From contig NZ_CP152407.1 of assembly GCF_038958875.1 (NCBI RefSeq), positions 2,487,501 to 2,551,500 on the forward strand: 64,000 nucleotides of DNA. Reading direction: 5' to 3'. Both the position numbers and the translations under genes were made by a program. Of this stretch, positions 24,641 to 32,204 are shown one piece after another. Origin of the DNA: Acidovorax sp. FHTAMBA. Its GTDB lineage: Bacteria; Pseudomonadota; Gammaproteobacteria; Burkholderiales; Burkholderiaceae_C. Position 1 is the stretch's first letter. Each line of letters starts with the position of its first letter. The notes beneath the pieces were generated by a model, which saw only the letters and a program-made list of their open reading frames with translations, was not told the origin of the DNA and made no database searches.

Positions 24641-25444
24641 CTAGATCAGAATCAATTTGAAGCCTGCCCAGGCGAGCAGGACGGACAGTGCAGAGCGGAT
24701 CAGCCGTTCGGGCGTGCGGGTGACCAGGCGGGACCCTATCCAGATCCCCGGCAGCGAGCCAGCCAGCAATTGTGCAAGCAATCCCCAGTCCACCGAGCCC
24801 AGCGATGCATGGCCCAACCCTGCGACCAGGGTTAATGGCACCGCGTAGGCGATGTCCGCCCCAATGACGCGCGGCAGCGGCAGCAGGGGGTACACAAGCA
24901 GCAGCACGGTAACGCCGATGGCGCCTGCACCCACGGAGGTGAAGGTAACCAGCGTGCCGATCACCGCACCCAGCAGCACGGGCAGCGCCCAGTGGCGGGG
25001 CCGGGTGGCCAGCGCTGGCAGTTGCTGGCGCCTGGCGTGGTCGGCGGCCTGGCGTTGTCGGGAGAACGCCACCACCTTGTAGAGCGTGGCACCAGCGGTG
25101 AGCAGCAATGCAAAGCCGAGCGTGGTGGTCATGATGCGCTGGGCCTCGCCACTGGCGGGGCCCAGCGTCTTGAGCGCCCACAGTGACAGCAGCGCCGCCG
25201 GAATGCTGCCCGCGCACAGCTGGCCCACCACGCGCCAGGGCACGAGGCGCTGGCGCGCCATGCTGACGGTGCCTCCCATCTTGGTGAAGGCCGCAAACAG
25301 CAGGTCGGTGCCAATGGCCAGGTGGGGCTTCACGCCAAAGAAGAAGATCAGCACCGGCGTCATCAGCGAGCCACCGCCCACGCCGGTGAGGCCGACGATC
25401 AGCCCCACCGCAAAGCCCGCAAAAACAAACGCCAATTCATGCAT
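24641..25444 (-). CDS. TauE/SafE family sulfite or sulfonate exporter
   Basis: The 267-residue membrane protein has about eight hydrophobic helices in two repeated halves, each opening with a Gly-rich segment (GLIVGLTGVGGGSLMTPVL near residue 14 and GALIGTLVTFTSVGAGAIGV near residue 160), which is diagnostic for TauE/SafE. The family exports sulfite, sulfoacetate or related anions. As the first gene of the cysI-DUF934-cysHDN unit it probably protects against sulfite overflow or moves sulfur oxyanions. Confidence 0.9.
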   Translation of the reverse strand: MHELAFVFAGFAVGLIVGLTGVGGGSLMTPVLIFFFGVKPHLAIGTDLLFAAFTKMGGTVSMARQRLVPWRVVGQLCAGSIPAALLSLWALKTLGPASGEAQRIMTTTLGFALLLTAGATLYKVVAFSRQRQAADHARRQQLPALATRPRHWALPVLLGAVIGTLVTFTSVGAGAIGVTVLLLVYPLLPLPRVIGADIAYAVPLTLVAGLGHASLGSVDWGLLAQLLAGSLPGIWIGSRLVTRTPERLIRSALSVLLAWAGFKLILI

Positions 25445-25499
25445 GGCTGCGAATGTAGGTGGCGTGCTTATGGATGCAAACTATTGTTTTGCTCTTCCA

Positions 25500-25517
25500 A
25501 TATGCCAATTTGCGTAT
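25500..25517. promoter_or_regulatory. Candidate operator upstream of the sulfate assimilation operon
   Basis: ATATGC and GCGTAT arms (one mismatch) separated by 6 nt lie 55-75 nt before the exporter start, in an A/T-rich patch within otherwise GC-rich DNA. A LysR-type regulator such as CysB would be the obvious candidate. This is inferred from position and symmetry only. Confidence 0.35.
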
Positions 25518-25591
25518 AAGCAAGGCGCGGCGCGGGCTTTTGGCCGGTAGCGTCACTGTGGGGCGACTGCCGCCGCGCTGGCGCCAAACCG

Positions 25592-27496
25592 CTAAAGGCG
25601 CTCGGTGCCCAGTGCTTTGGCCAGCCTGGCGTCCAGTGGCAGGGGCTCGCCCTGCAGGCGCGCAGCCAGCAGTTCGCCGCACAAAACTGCGAGCGTCAGC
25701 CCCCTGGCGCCCATGGCAGTGCTCACCCACAGGCCGGGCAGTTGCGCGGCATCGACCGGGCCCACGATGGGCAGCCGGTCCGGTGCGGTGCAGCGCACGG
25801 CCGCCCAGGCCCGGGGTTGTGCGGCAAATGTTGCCTGCAGCTGCGACGCCGCCTGCGGCAGCAGCGATTGCAGCTTGGCCCAGTTGGCGGTATGGGCTGC
25901 CTCGACATCGGCCTCGGACGGGGGCAGGGTGGCGACATCCCGCTCGAAGGTCGAGCCCATCACCCAGGCCATGTGTCCAGCCGGGCCGTCTTCCAGCGGA
26001 AACGCCGGAACCAGATTGCCGTGCCCGTTGGCCGGGAACGGCGCCAGCGGGGCGGCCACAGACGGGCGTGTGCCCCACGACACCTGCCCGCGCACCGGCT
26101 GCAGCGGCCAGCGGGGGTTCAGCAACTCCAGGCTGCCTGCGCCCGCAGCGATGATGACCAGGGGTGCTTCAGCCATCAAGTTGCCTTGGGCGTCCAGCAC
26201 CTGCCAGACAGGGCCGGGCGTGCTGCCGTCGCCCTCCGCGGGCTTTGTGCGCCGTAGCGCCGCCACGCGGCAATCGCCTCGCCACTGGATGCCCGGCTGC
26301 GCCAGCAGGGCCGACGCGAGCCGGGCAGGGCGCAGCCAGCCCGCCTGGTGGTGCCAGCATGCAGCGGCATCGCTGGGCAAACCTGCCTGGGCCAGCCGAG
26401 CGGGGGGTGCAGGCTGGCTCCAGTCGGCGCCGGGCCCGTCCATCCAGTCAGGTGCCAGGCCAGGTGTGCCATCGGTGCGGTGCTCCAGCACCCCGCAGGG
26501 CGACCAGTCGATGTCTTTCTTCAGCACCCAGGTGGCCTGCTGCAGCGTGGTCCGCACACCGCTGCGCGACAGGCGCGACAGCACACTGTCGTCGGGCGAC
26601 ACATGGGGCGCGAACACCCCGGCGGGCAGGGCGGATGCACCGGCCGCAGGTTCGGCGGCCTGGTCTAGCACCGTGACCTGCCAGCCGCGTCGGGCCAGGC
26701 TGGCGGCGGCGGCGGCACCTGCAATGCCACCACCGATCACGATGCAGGGGCCGGGCAGAGACGGCTCCGGTGTCACCCCAGGCTGGCGCGAGGTGCGGGG
26801 CTCCCAGCGCGGGTTGTAGGTGGCGTGCAGGTTGTCGCGCTTGGGCGGCACGCCGGGCACGCGGGTCACGTCAAAGCCGCATTGCGCCAGGGTATCGCGC
26901 ACGGCGCGTGCGATGGTCCAGGTGGCGAGTTGCGTACCGCGCCGGCAAGAGCGCGCCACGGCTTTCAGAGTGTGCAGGTCCCAGCTCTCGGGGTTGCGCT
27001 GGGGGCTGAAGCCGTCGAGGTAGATGGAGTCCACCGTCAGGTTCTGCTGTCGCAGCATGGCCTGGGTGTCGCCCACATACAGGGTGAGCAGCACCCGGCC
27101 GTCATCAAAACGCAGGCGGTGCACGCCCGGCAGCAGGCCCCACCACTGGCGGTGCAATGCCTCAGCCAGCGGCGCCAGCTCGGGGTGGACTGAGGTGGCG
27201 CGCAGCAGGTCGGCTGCACTCACAGGCCAGGCTTCGGTCGATACGAAATGCAGCAGCGTGGGGCGCTGCAGGTCAGCCCGCCAGGCGGCCCAGGTCACCA
27301 GGAAATTCAGGCCAAAGCCAAACCCGGTTTCCAGAATGCGCCACTGCGGCTGCCCCGCCCAGGCTTCGGGCAGGCCGCAGCCGTGCAGAAACACCCGTCG
27401 GGCCTGGGTGAGGCCGCCGTTTTCGCTGTGGTAGCGGTCGCCGAAGCGGGTGCTGTAGGGGGTGCCGTCCGGCAGCCACTCGATGGGTTCAGTCAT
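25592..27496 (-). CDS. mnmC: Bifunctional tRNA mnm5(s2)U wobble-modification protein
   Basis: The 634-residue protein fuses an N-terminal SAM-dependent methyltransferase (about 1-230, with ILETGFGFGLNFL as SAM motif and YLDGFSPQRNPE) to a C-terminal FAD oxidase (from about 250, CIVIGGGIAGAAAAASLARRG dinucleotide motif). The oxidase converts cmnm5U34 to nm5U34 and the methyltransferase makes mnm5U34 in certain tRNAs. Length and domain order match E. coli MnmC. It stands between the sulfate operon and yggX on the same strand, with repeats on its upstream side. Independent transcription is likely. Confidence 0.95.
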   Translation of the reverse strand: MTEPIEWLPDGTPYSTRFGDRYHSENGGLTQARRVFLHGCGLPEAWAGQPQWRILETGFGFGLNFLVTWAAWRADLQRPTLLHFVSTEAWPVSAADLLRATSVHPELAPLAEALHRQWWGLLPGVHRLRFDDGRVLLTLYVGDTQAMLRQQNLTVDSIYLDGFSPQRNPESWDLHTLKAVARSCRRGTQLATWTIARAVRDTLAQCGFDVTRVPGVPPKRDNLHATYNPRWEPRTSRQPGVTPEPSLPGPCIVIGGGIAGAAAAASLARRGWQVTVLDQAAEPAAGASALPAGVFAPHVSPDDSVLSRLSRSGVRTTLQQATWVLKKDIDWSPCGVLEHRTDGTPGLAPDWMDGPGADWSQPAPPARLAQAGLPSDAAACWHHQAGWLRPARLASALLAQPGIQWRGDCRVAALRRTKPAEGDGSTPGPVWQVLDAQGNLMAEAPLVIIAAGAGSLELLNPRWPLQPVRGQVSWGTRPSVAAPLAPFPANGHGNLVPAFPLEDGPAGHMAWVMGSTFERDVATLPPSEADVEAAHTANWAKLQSLLPQAASQLQATFAAQPRAWAAVRCTAPDRLPIVGPVDAAQLPGLWVSTAMGARGLTLAVLCGELLAARLQGEPLPLDARLAKALGTERL

Positions 27497-27602
27497 GGGA
27501 ACGGCAGAAGGCCGGCGTGGCGCCGGCCTTGTTGCAAAGGGAAGGCGGTTTTTACCGCGAACCGCTCCGGGGTGTGTTGCGCTGCGTCACGCGCTCCACT
27601 GC

Positions 27603-27675
27603 GCGTCGCTCCGTTACGCGCTGGGCGGGACATATCCCGCCGCAGCGTCTGCGCCGCTGCCAAAAAAGTGGTTTT
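27603..27675. repeat. Direct repeat, degenerate copy of the yggX 3' end
   Basis: About 73 nt beginning GCGTCGCTCCGTTACGCGC and ending AAAAAAGTGGTTTT match the segment at 27707-27779 with only a handful of differences, at an offset of 104 nt. The second segment encodes the C-terminus of YggX; this copy lies beyond its stop and is not part of a gene. Confidence 0.9.
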
Positions 27676-27692
27676 GGCGAAACCACTTTTTG
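27662..27692. terminator. Hairpin with A- and T-tracts downstream of yggX
   Basis: AAAAAAGTGGTTT, loop TGGCG, AAACCACTTTTT forms a stem flanked by A- and T-runs on both strands, as in a bidirectional intrinsic terminator. It lies between yggX and mnmC and seems to have arisen from the duplicated repeat plus an inverted arm. Confidence 0.6.
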
Positions 27693-27706
27693 CAGCGCTG
27701 CACTTC

Positions 27707-27779
27707 GCGTCGCTCCGTTACGCGCTGGGCGGGACGTAGCCCGCCGCGGCGTCTGCGCCGCCACCAAAAAAGTGGTTTT
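27707..27779. repeat. Direct repeat, copy overlapping the yggX 3' end
   Basis: Same 73-nt unit as at 27603. It contains the yggX stop and the codons for HFFGGGADAAAGYVPPSA, so the repeat unit is partly coding in this copy. Confidence 0.9.
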
Positions 27780-27990
27780 CCATCTGCCGGGCCAGGTACT
27801 GGCGGGCGCGCGCGTCGGCGAGGTTCAGGCGGTTTTCATTGACCAGCATGGTCTGGTGCTTGAGCCAGTCGGCCCAGGCTTCCTTGCTCACGCTTTCCCA
27901 GATGCGCTTGCCCAGCTCGCCGGGGTAGGGCGGAAAGTCGAGGCCTTCGGCTTCCTTGCCGAGCTTGATGCATTGAATGGTGCGTGCCAT
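27718..27990 (-). CDS. yggX: Fe(2+)-trafficking / oxidative damage protection protein YggX
   Basis: The 90-residue protein belongs to the YggX family, which protects Fe-S enzymes and supports iron trafficking in the cytoplasm. It shows the family start MARTIQCIKLGKEAEGLDFPP, the KRIWESVSKEAWADWLKHQTMLVNE core and a family-typical end. Its last 18 residues, after MEN, are glycine/alanine rich and are encoded by a locally duplicated DNA unit. It is co-directional with mnmC and divergent from the sulfate-binding protein gene. Confidence 0.95.
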   Translation of the reverse strand: MARTIQCIKLGKEAEGLDFPPYPGELGKRIWESVSKEAWADWLKHQTMLVNENRLNLADARARQYLARQMENHFFGGGADAAAGYVPPSA

Positions 27991-28048
27991 GGGTGTTTCC
28001 TTGTGTGGGTGGCGAGCAGACGAGGTGCTCAGATGATTTAGGTATAAA

Positions 28049-28069
28049 GAACTGAAATCTCAGTAGTTC
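28049..28069. promoter_or_regulatory. Candidate operator upstream of the sulfate-binding protein gene
   Basis: ACTGA-AATC-TCAGT is a perfect inverted repeat extended by GA and AGTTC to a 21-nt imperfect palindrome, lying in an A/T-rich stretch about 80 nt before sbp. Position between divergent yggX and sbp suits a regulator of sulfate starvation genes. No consensus is asserted. Confidence 0.4.
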
Positions 28070-28146
28070 CAGTTTTAAGAGACGGCTTCCAGAATGCGTT
28101 CCATCGGTGTTTCGCACCGCAACACATTCACCAAAGAGGCCCTTCC

Positions 28147-29169
28147 ATGAACTTTCGCCGTGACTTTATCAAGTTTCCCCTTGCCGCCGCCCTCATCGGC
28201 AGTTTGGCCCTCACAGCATTGCCGTCGTTTGCGCAGTCTGTGACGCTGCTCAATGTCTCGTACGACCCCACGCGGGAGTTGTACGTGGAGTTCAACCAGG
28301 CCTTTGCCAAGCACTGGAAGGCCAAGACCGGCCAGGACGTGACCATCAAGCAAAGCCACGGCGGCTCGGGCAAGCAGGCGCGCTCCATCATCGACGGGCT
28401 GGACGCCGATGTGGCCACGCTGGCACTGGCGGGCGACACCGATGCGCTGCACGCCAATGGCGGCTGGATCCCGAAAGACTGGCAAAAGCGCCTGCCGCAC
28501 AACAGCTCGCCCTACACCAGCACCATCGTGCTGGTGGTGCGCCAGGGCAATCCGAAGGGCATCAAAGATTGGGACGACCTGGTGCGCACCGACGTGAAGG
28601 TGATCACGCCCAACCCCAAGACCTCGGGCGGCGCGCGCTGGAACTACCTGGCCGCCTGGGAGTTTGCCAAGCGCAAATACGGGGGTGAAGCGCAGGCCAA
28701 GGAGTTTGTGGCCCGGCTCTACGCCAACGTGCCGGTGCTGGACACGGGTGCGCGGGGCTCTTCGGTGACCTTTGCGCAGCGCAACCAGGGCGATGTGTTC
28801 ATCAGCTGGGAAAACGAAGCCTACCTGCTGGAAAAGGAATTTGGCAGCAAGGTGGATGTGGTCTATCCCTCGATCTCCATCCTGGCCGAACCCGCCGTGT
28901 CGGTGGTGGACAAGAACGTGGACAAGAAGGGCACCCGCGCCGTGGCCGAGGCCTATCTGCAATACCTGTACACCGAAGAAGGCCAGGACATTGCGGGCAA
29001 ACATTTCTATCGCCCCGCCGTGTCCGAAAAGGCCAAGGCCAAGTACGCCAGGCAGTTCCCCAAGCTGAACCTGTTCACCATCAACGACGCGTTCGGTGGC
29101 TGGGACAAGGCGGCCAAGGAGCACTTTGCGGACAACGCGAGCTTTGACCAGATCTATTCCAGGAAGTGA
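28147..29169 (+). CDS. sbp: Sulfate ABC transporter substrate-binding protein
   Basis: The 340-residue periplasmic protein has a signal peptide (MNFRRDFIKFPLAAALIGSL..LPSFAQ) and the sulfate/thiosulfate-binding family pattern: LLNVSYDPTRELYVEFNQAF right after cleavage, QSHGGSGKQARSIIDGL near residue 73 and TPNPKTSGGARWNYL near residue 158. It delivers sulfate to a CysTWA permease, which is not encoded here. It is first in a plus-strand series that continues with sulfonate genes, but repeats between 29213 and 29371 suggest a separate transcript. Confidence 0.92.
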   Translation: MNFRRDFIKFPLAAALIGSLALTALPSFAQSVTLLNVSYDPTRELYVEFNQAFAKHWKAKTGQDVTIKQSHGGSGKQARSIIDGLDADVATLALAGDTDALHANGGWIPKDWQKRLPHNSSPYTSTIVLVVRQGNPKGIKDWDDLVRTDVKVITPNPKTSGGARWNYLAAWEFAKRKYGGEAQAKEFVARLYANVPVLDTGARGSSVTFAQRNQGDVFISWENEAYLLEKEFGSKVDVVYPSISILAEPAVSVVDKNVDKKGTRAVAEAYLQYLYTEEGQDIAGKHFYRPAVSEKAKAKYARQFPKLNLFTINDAFGGWDKAAKEHFADNASFDQIYSRK

Positions 29170-29212
29170 GTTCACCCCGACGCGGCCTGATGCGGCATCG
29201 GCCGGTTATGAA

Positions 29213-29284
29213 CCGTTCGCCCTGAGCCTGTCGAAGGGCTGCTCGCAGAGGGCGCCCCGGCTTCGACAGGCTCAGCCCGAACGG
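29213..29284. repeat. Inverted GAGCCTGTCGAAG-type repeat
   Basis: CCGTTCGCCCTGAGCCTGTC followed after about 26 nt by GGCTTCGACAGGCTCAGCCC and GAACGG. The arms are near-perfect complements. The element lies between sbp and ssuE and may act as a transcript 3' hairpin for sbp. Confidence 0.9.
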
Positions 29285-29314
29285 ATGGGTGGCGCCATCG
29301 CGTGTTCTTGAATG

Positions 29315-29371
29315 AAATTGGACTCTAGCGCTTATCCAATAAGCGCTGGAAGCTATCAAAAAAGAAGTAGA
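29315..29371. repeat. Palindromic element copy 5, just upstream of ssuE
   Basis: AAATTGGACTCTAGCGCTTA, TCCAATAAGCGCTGGAAGCT, ATCAAAAAAG and AAGTAG. The GAGGA ribosome site for ssuE begins at the very end of the copy. Confidence 0.9.
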
Positions 29372-29379
29372 GGAAAGAT

Positions 29380-29895
29380 ATGTCCACCTTGTTGATTGCC
29401 GGCAGCCCCTCCGAGCGTTCCCGCTCCGCCGCCTTGCTGGATGCCGTGGCCCAGCGCCTCTCGGTGCGTGGTGCGCTGGTGGACCGCATCCATATCCGCG
29501 ACCTCTCGCCCCAGGCGCTGCTGCTGGCCGACTTTGGGCACCCCACGGTGGTGCATGCCATCGACCAGGTGGCCGATGCCAGCGTGCTGGTGGTGGCCAC
29601 CCCGGTCTACAAGGCGGCCTACAGCGGTGTGCTCAAGGTGTTTCTGGATCTGCTGCCGCAAACGGCCCTCAAGGGCAAGACCGTGCTGCCCTTGGCCACG
29701 GGCGGCAGCCCGCACCACATGCTGGCGCTCGATTACGCGCTGCGCCCCGTGCTCCAGTCGCTGGGCGCCAAAAGCATCCTGCCCGGCATCTATGCCACCG
29801 ATGCGCAGGTCACGCTGACGCCCGAGGGCAGCTACCACGTGCAGGCCGACATTGCCGCCCGGCTGGACGATGCGGTGAACGTGCTGGTGACCTAA
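29380..29895 (+). CDS. ssuE: NADPH-dependent FMN reductase for alkanesulfonate use
   Basis: The 171-residue flavodoxin-fold reductase supplies FMNH2 to SsuD. LLIAGSPSERSRS (4-16) is the FMN phosphate loop, ATPVYKAAYSGVLKVFLDLLP (about 75-95) is the diagnostic SsuE/NADPH_FMN_red segment and LATGGSPHHMLALDYALRP contacts flavin. GAGGA lies 6-10 nt before the ATG. It opens the plus-strand ssuE-ssuA-ssuA-ssuD-ssuC-ssuB locus, though a 236-nt gap follows it. Confidence 0.93.
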   Translation: MSTLLIAGSPSERSRSAALLDAVAQRLSVRGALVDRIHIRDLSPQALLLADFGHPTVVHAIDQVADASVLVVATPVYKAAYSGVLKVFLDLLPQTALKGKTVLPLATGGSPHHMLALDYALRPVLQSLGAKSILPGIYATDAQVTLTPEGSYHVQADIAARLDDAVNVLVT

Positions 29896-30131
29896 ACCCT
29901 GCGCCCGTCGCCCGCCCAGGCCACCCGGTTTGCGCCGGTGCCGTTCTCGCAGGTGCGATGTAGCGTCTGACGCGGGCCCGGCGCTGCGGCAGGCCCGCAG
30001 TGCCAGCGCCACCTTCCTTCCCCTTCATTTCCATTTTTTGATTTGCTGCGCCGGGTGCGCGGGCAGGGCGGTGTTCCGCCTTTGCCAGCCCCCGTGCTCC
30101 CCTCACCCGATTTGCTGCTGGAACCTGCACC

Positions 30132-31106
30132 ATGAACGAACTGAACCGCTTCTCCCTGCAACGCCGCCACCTGCTGGCCGCCAGTGCTGCCTCCGCCGCC
30201 GCTGGGGCGATTTCCTCCGCCTGGGCCCAGGCCCCTGGCGCGGCCCGCGTGCTGCGCGTGGGCCACCAAAAGGGCTGGCTCTCCATCCTGAAGGGCCGTG
30301 GCACCCTCGAAAAGCGCCTGGCCCCGCTGGGTGTAAAGGTGACCTGGACCGAGTTCAATGCAGGCCCCGTTCAGCTGGAAGCGCTCAACGTCGGCTCCAT
30401 CGACTTCGGCGACGTGGGCGAAGCCCCGCCCATCTTTGCGCAGGCCGCTGGTGCCCCGCTGGTCTACGCCGGTGCCACAGTGCCGCGCCCCGCATTGGAG
30501 GCCGTGATCGTTCCCAGCGGTTCGCCGATTCGCAGCGTGGCCGACCTCAAAGGCAAGCGCGTGGCCTACAACAAAGGCTCCAACGTGCAGTATTTCCTGG
30601 TCAAGCTGCTGGAGAAGAACGGCCTGAAATACGGTGACGTGCAATCCATCTTCCTGGCCCCGGCCGACGCGCGGGCCGCGTTTGAACGCGGCGCGATCGA
30701 TGCCTGGATCATCTGGGACCCCTTCCTCGCCGCCGCCCAAAAGCAGCTGGACGCGCGCCTGCTGGTCGATGCCACCGGCGTGGTGAACAACCGCGCCTAC
30801 TACTTCACCTCGCGCGACTTCGCCACCAGGAACGCCGACGTGCTGCGCATCGCCATCGAAGAAGTCAACGCCATCGACACCTGGGCCTCCAAAAACAAGG
30901 ACGCCGCCGCTGCCGAGCTGTCGGCCGTGCTGGGCCTGGACAAATCCATCACCGACCTGTACCTGAGCCGCGCCCGCTTCGGCACCGCGCCCGTCACGCG
31001 CGAGATCCTGGCCGAGCAGCAGGCGATTGCCGACACCTTCTTCGACCTCAAGCTCATCCCCAAGAAGCTCAACCTGCTGCATGCCGCGCCGGTGGATCTG
31101 CTGTGA
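30132..31106 (+). CDS. ssuA: Sulfonate ABC transporter substrate-binding protein, paralogue 1
   Basis: The 324-residue periplasmic protein has a Tat-like or Sec signal (RFSLQRRHLLAASAASAAAG ending AWAQ) and the aliphatic-sulfonate SBP pattern: LRVGHQKGWLSILKGRGTLE, TEFNAGPVQLEALNVGSIDFGDVGE-type segment, KRVAYNKGSNVQYFLVKLLE and AWIIWDPFLAAA. It binds sulfonates for SsuBC. A paralogue follows immediately, its likely ATG 27 nt after this stop. The 236-nt upstream gap holds no gene that I can support and may carry a promoter. Confidence 0.9.
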   Translation: MNELNRFSLQRRHLLAASAASAAAGAISSAWAQAPGAARVLRVGHQKGWLSILKGRGTLEKRLAPLGVKVTWTEFNAGPVQLEALNVGSIDFGDVGEAPPIFAQAAGAPLVYAGATVPRPALEAVIVPSGSPIRSVADLKGKRVAYNKGSNVQYFLVKLLEKNGLKYGDVQSIFLAPADARAAFERGAIDAWIIWDPFLAAAQKQLDARLLVDATGVVNNRAYYFTSRDFATRNADVLRIAIEEVNAIDTWASKNKDAAAAELSAVLGLDKSITDLYLSRARFGTAPVTREILAEQQAIADTFFDLKLIPKKLNLLHAAPVDLL

Positions 31107-31132
31107 CCTGCAACACGAAAGGACACCGCGCC

Positions 31133-32152
31133 ATGACCCACCCCACCATCCACCCCGAGCGCCGCCGCGCACTGCAACTGCTGGGCATCACCGCGTTCAG
31201 CTGGGCGCTGGCCAGCCGCTATGCCCACGCGCAAAGCGCCGCTGTGCAAGGGCCTGAGCTGCTGCGCATCGGCTACCAAAAATCCGCCGTCAACCTCGTG
31301 ATCCTCAAGCAGCAGGGCGTGCTGGAAAAGCGCTTCCCCGGCACACGGATCAGCTGGCTGGAGTTCCCGGCCGGGCCGCAGCTGCTCGAAGCCCTGTCGG
31401 TGGGCAGCCTGGAGTTTGGCCTGACCGGCGACTCGCCGCCCGTGTTCGCACAGGCCGCTGGCAAAGACCAGCTGTACGTCGGCGCCGAGCCGCCCAAGCC
31501 CGACAGCTCCGCGCTGCTGGTGCTCAACGATTCGCCCCTGCGCAAGCTGCCCGATCTCAAGGGCCGCCGCATCGCCGTGCAAAAGGGCAGCAGCGCCCAC
31601 TACCTACTGGTGCGCGCCGTGGAGCGCGCGGGCCTGCAGTGGGCCGACATCCAGCCCGTGTACCTGACCCCGGCCGATGCGCGCGCCGCGTTCGAGCGCA
31701 AGAGCGTGGACGCCTGGGCCATCTGGGACCCGTTCTACGCCGCCACCGAGCTGGCCATCGGACCCCGAGTCCTTGCGACTGGCCGTGATCTTGCCAGCAG
31801 CAACAACTCCTTCTACCTGGCGGCCCGCCCGTTTGTGCAAGCCCACCCCCAGGTGCTGCGCGTGCTGTTTGAAGAACTCAGCCGCGCCGACCGCCTGGCG
31901 CAAGAGGCGCGCAAGGACGCGATCAAGCTCATTGCCAACTTCAGCGGCCTGGACGCGGGCGTGGTGAGCCTGTTCATCCAGCGCCGCCCCTCGTCGCCAG
32001 TGGGGCTGCTCTCGCCCGCCACCGTGGCCGACCAGCAGCGCGTGGCCGATGCGTTTTTCAAGCTCGGCCTGATTCCCAAACCCGTGAACGTGGCCGACAT
32101 CGTGTGGCGGCCAGCGGCTGCGCAACTGGCCGCTGCCACCTCCAAGCCCTGA
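31133..32152 (+). CDS. ssuA: Sulfonate ABC transporter substrate-binding protein, paralogue 2
   Basis: The 339-residue paralogue shares the LRIGYQKSAVNLVILKQQGV, LEFPAGPQLLEALSVGSLEF, RIAVQKGSSAHYLLVRAVE and AWAIWDPFYAATE blocks with the preceding gene and has its own signal peptide ending YAHAQ. Sequence divergence in the ligand pocket suggests a different sulfonate range. ATG at 31133 has AAAGGA 9 nt upstream and is preferred over an in-frame GTG at 31103 that would overlap the previous stop. Two binding proteins for a single SsuBC permease widen substrate capture. Confidence 0.9.
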   Translation: MTHPTIHPERRRALQLLGITAFSWALASRYAHAQSAAVQGPELLRIGYQKSAVNLVILKQQGVLEKRFPGTRISWLEFPAGPQLLEALSVGSLEFGLTGDSPPVFAQAAGKDQLYVGAEPPKPDSSALLVLNDSPLRKLPDLKGRRIAVQKGSSAHYLLVRAVERAGLQWADIQPVYLTPADARAAFERKSVDAWAIWDPFYAATELAIGPRVLATGRDLASSNNSFYLAARPFVQAHPQVLRVLFEELSRADRLAQEARKDAIKLIANFSGLDAGVVSLFIQRRPSSPVGLLSPATVADQQRVADAFFKLGLIPKPVNVADIVWRPAAAQLAAATSKP

Positions 32153-32204
32153 GTCACATCCGCCACATCCACCGCATCCAACCCATATCTATTCCGAGGC
32201 ATTC

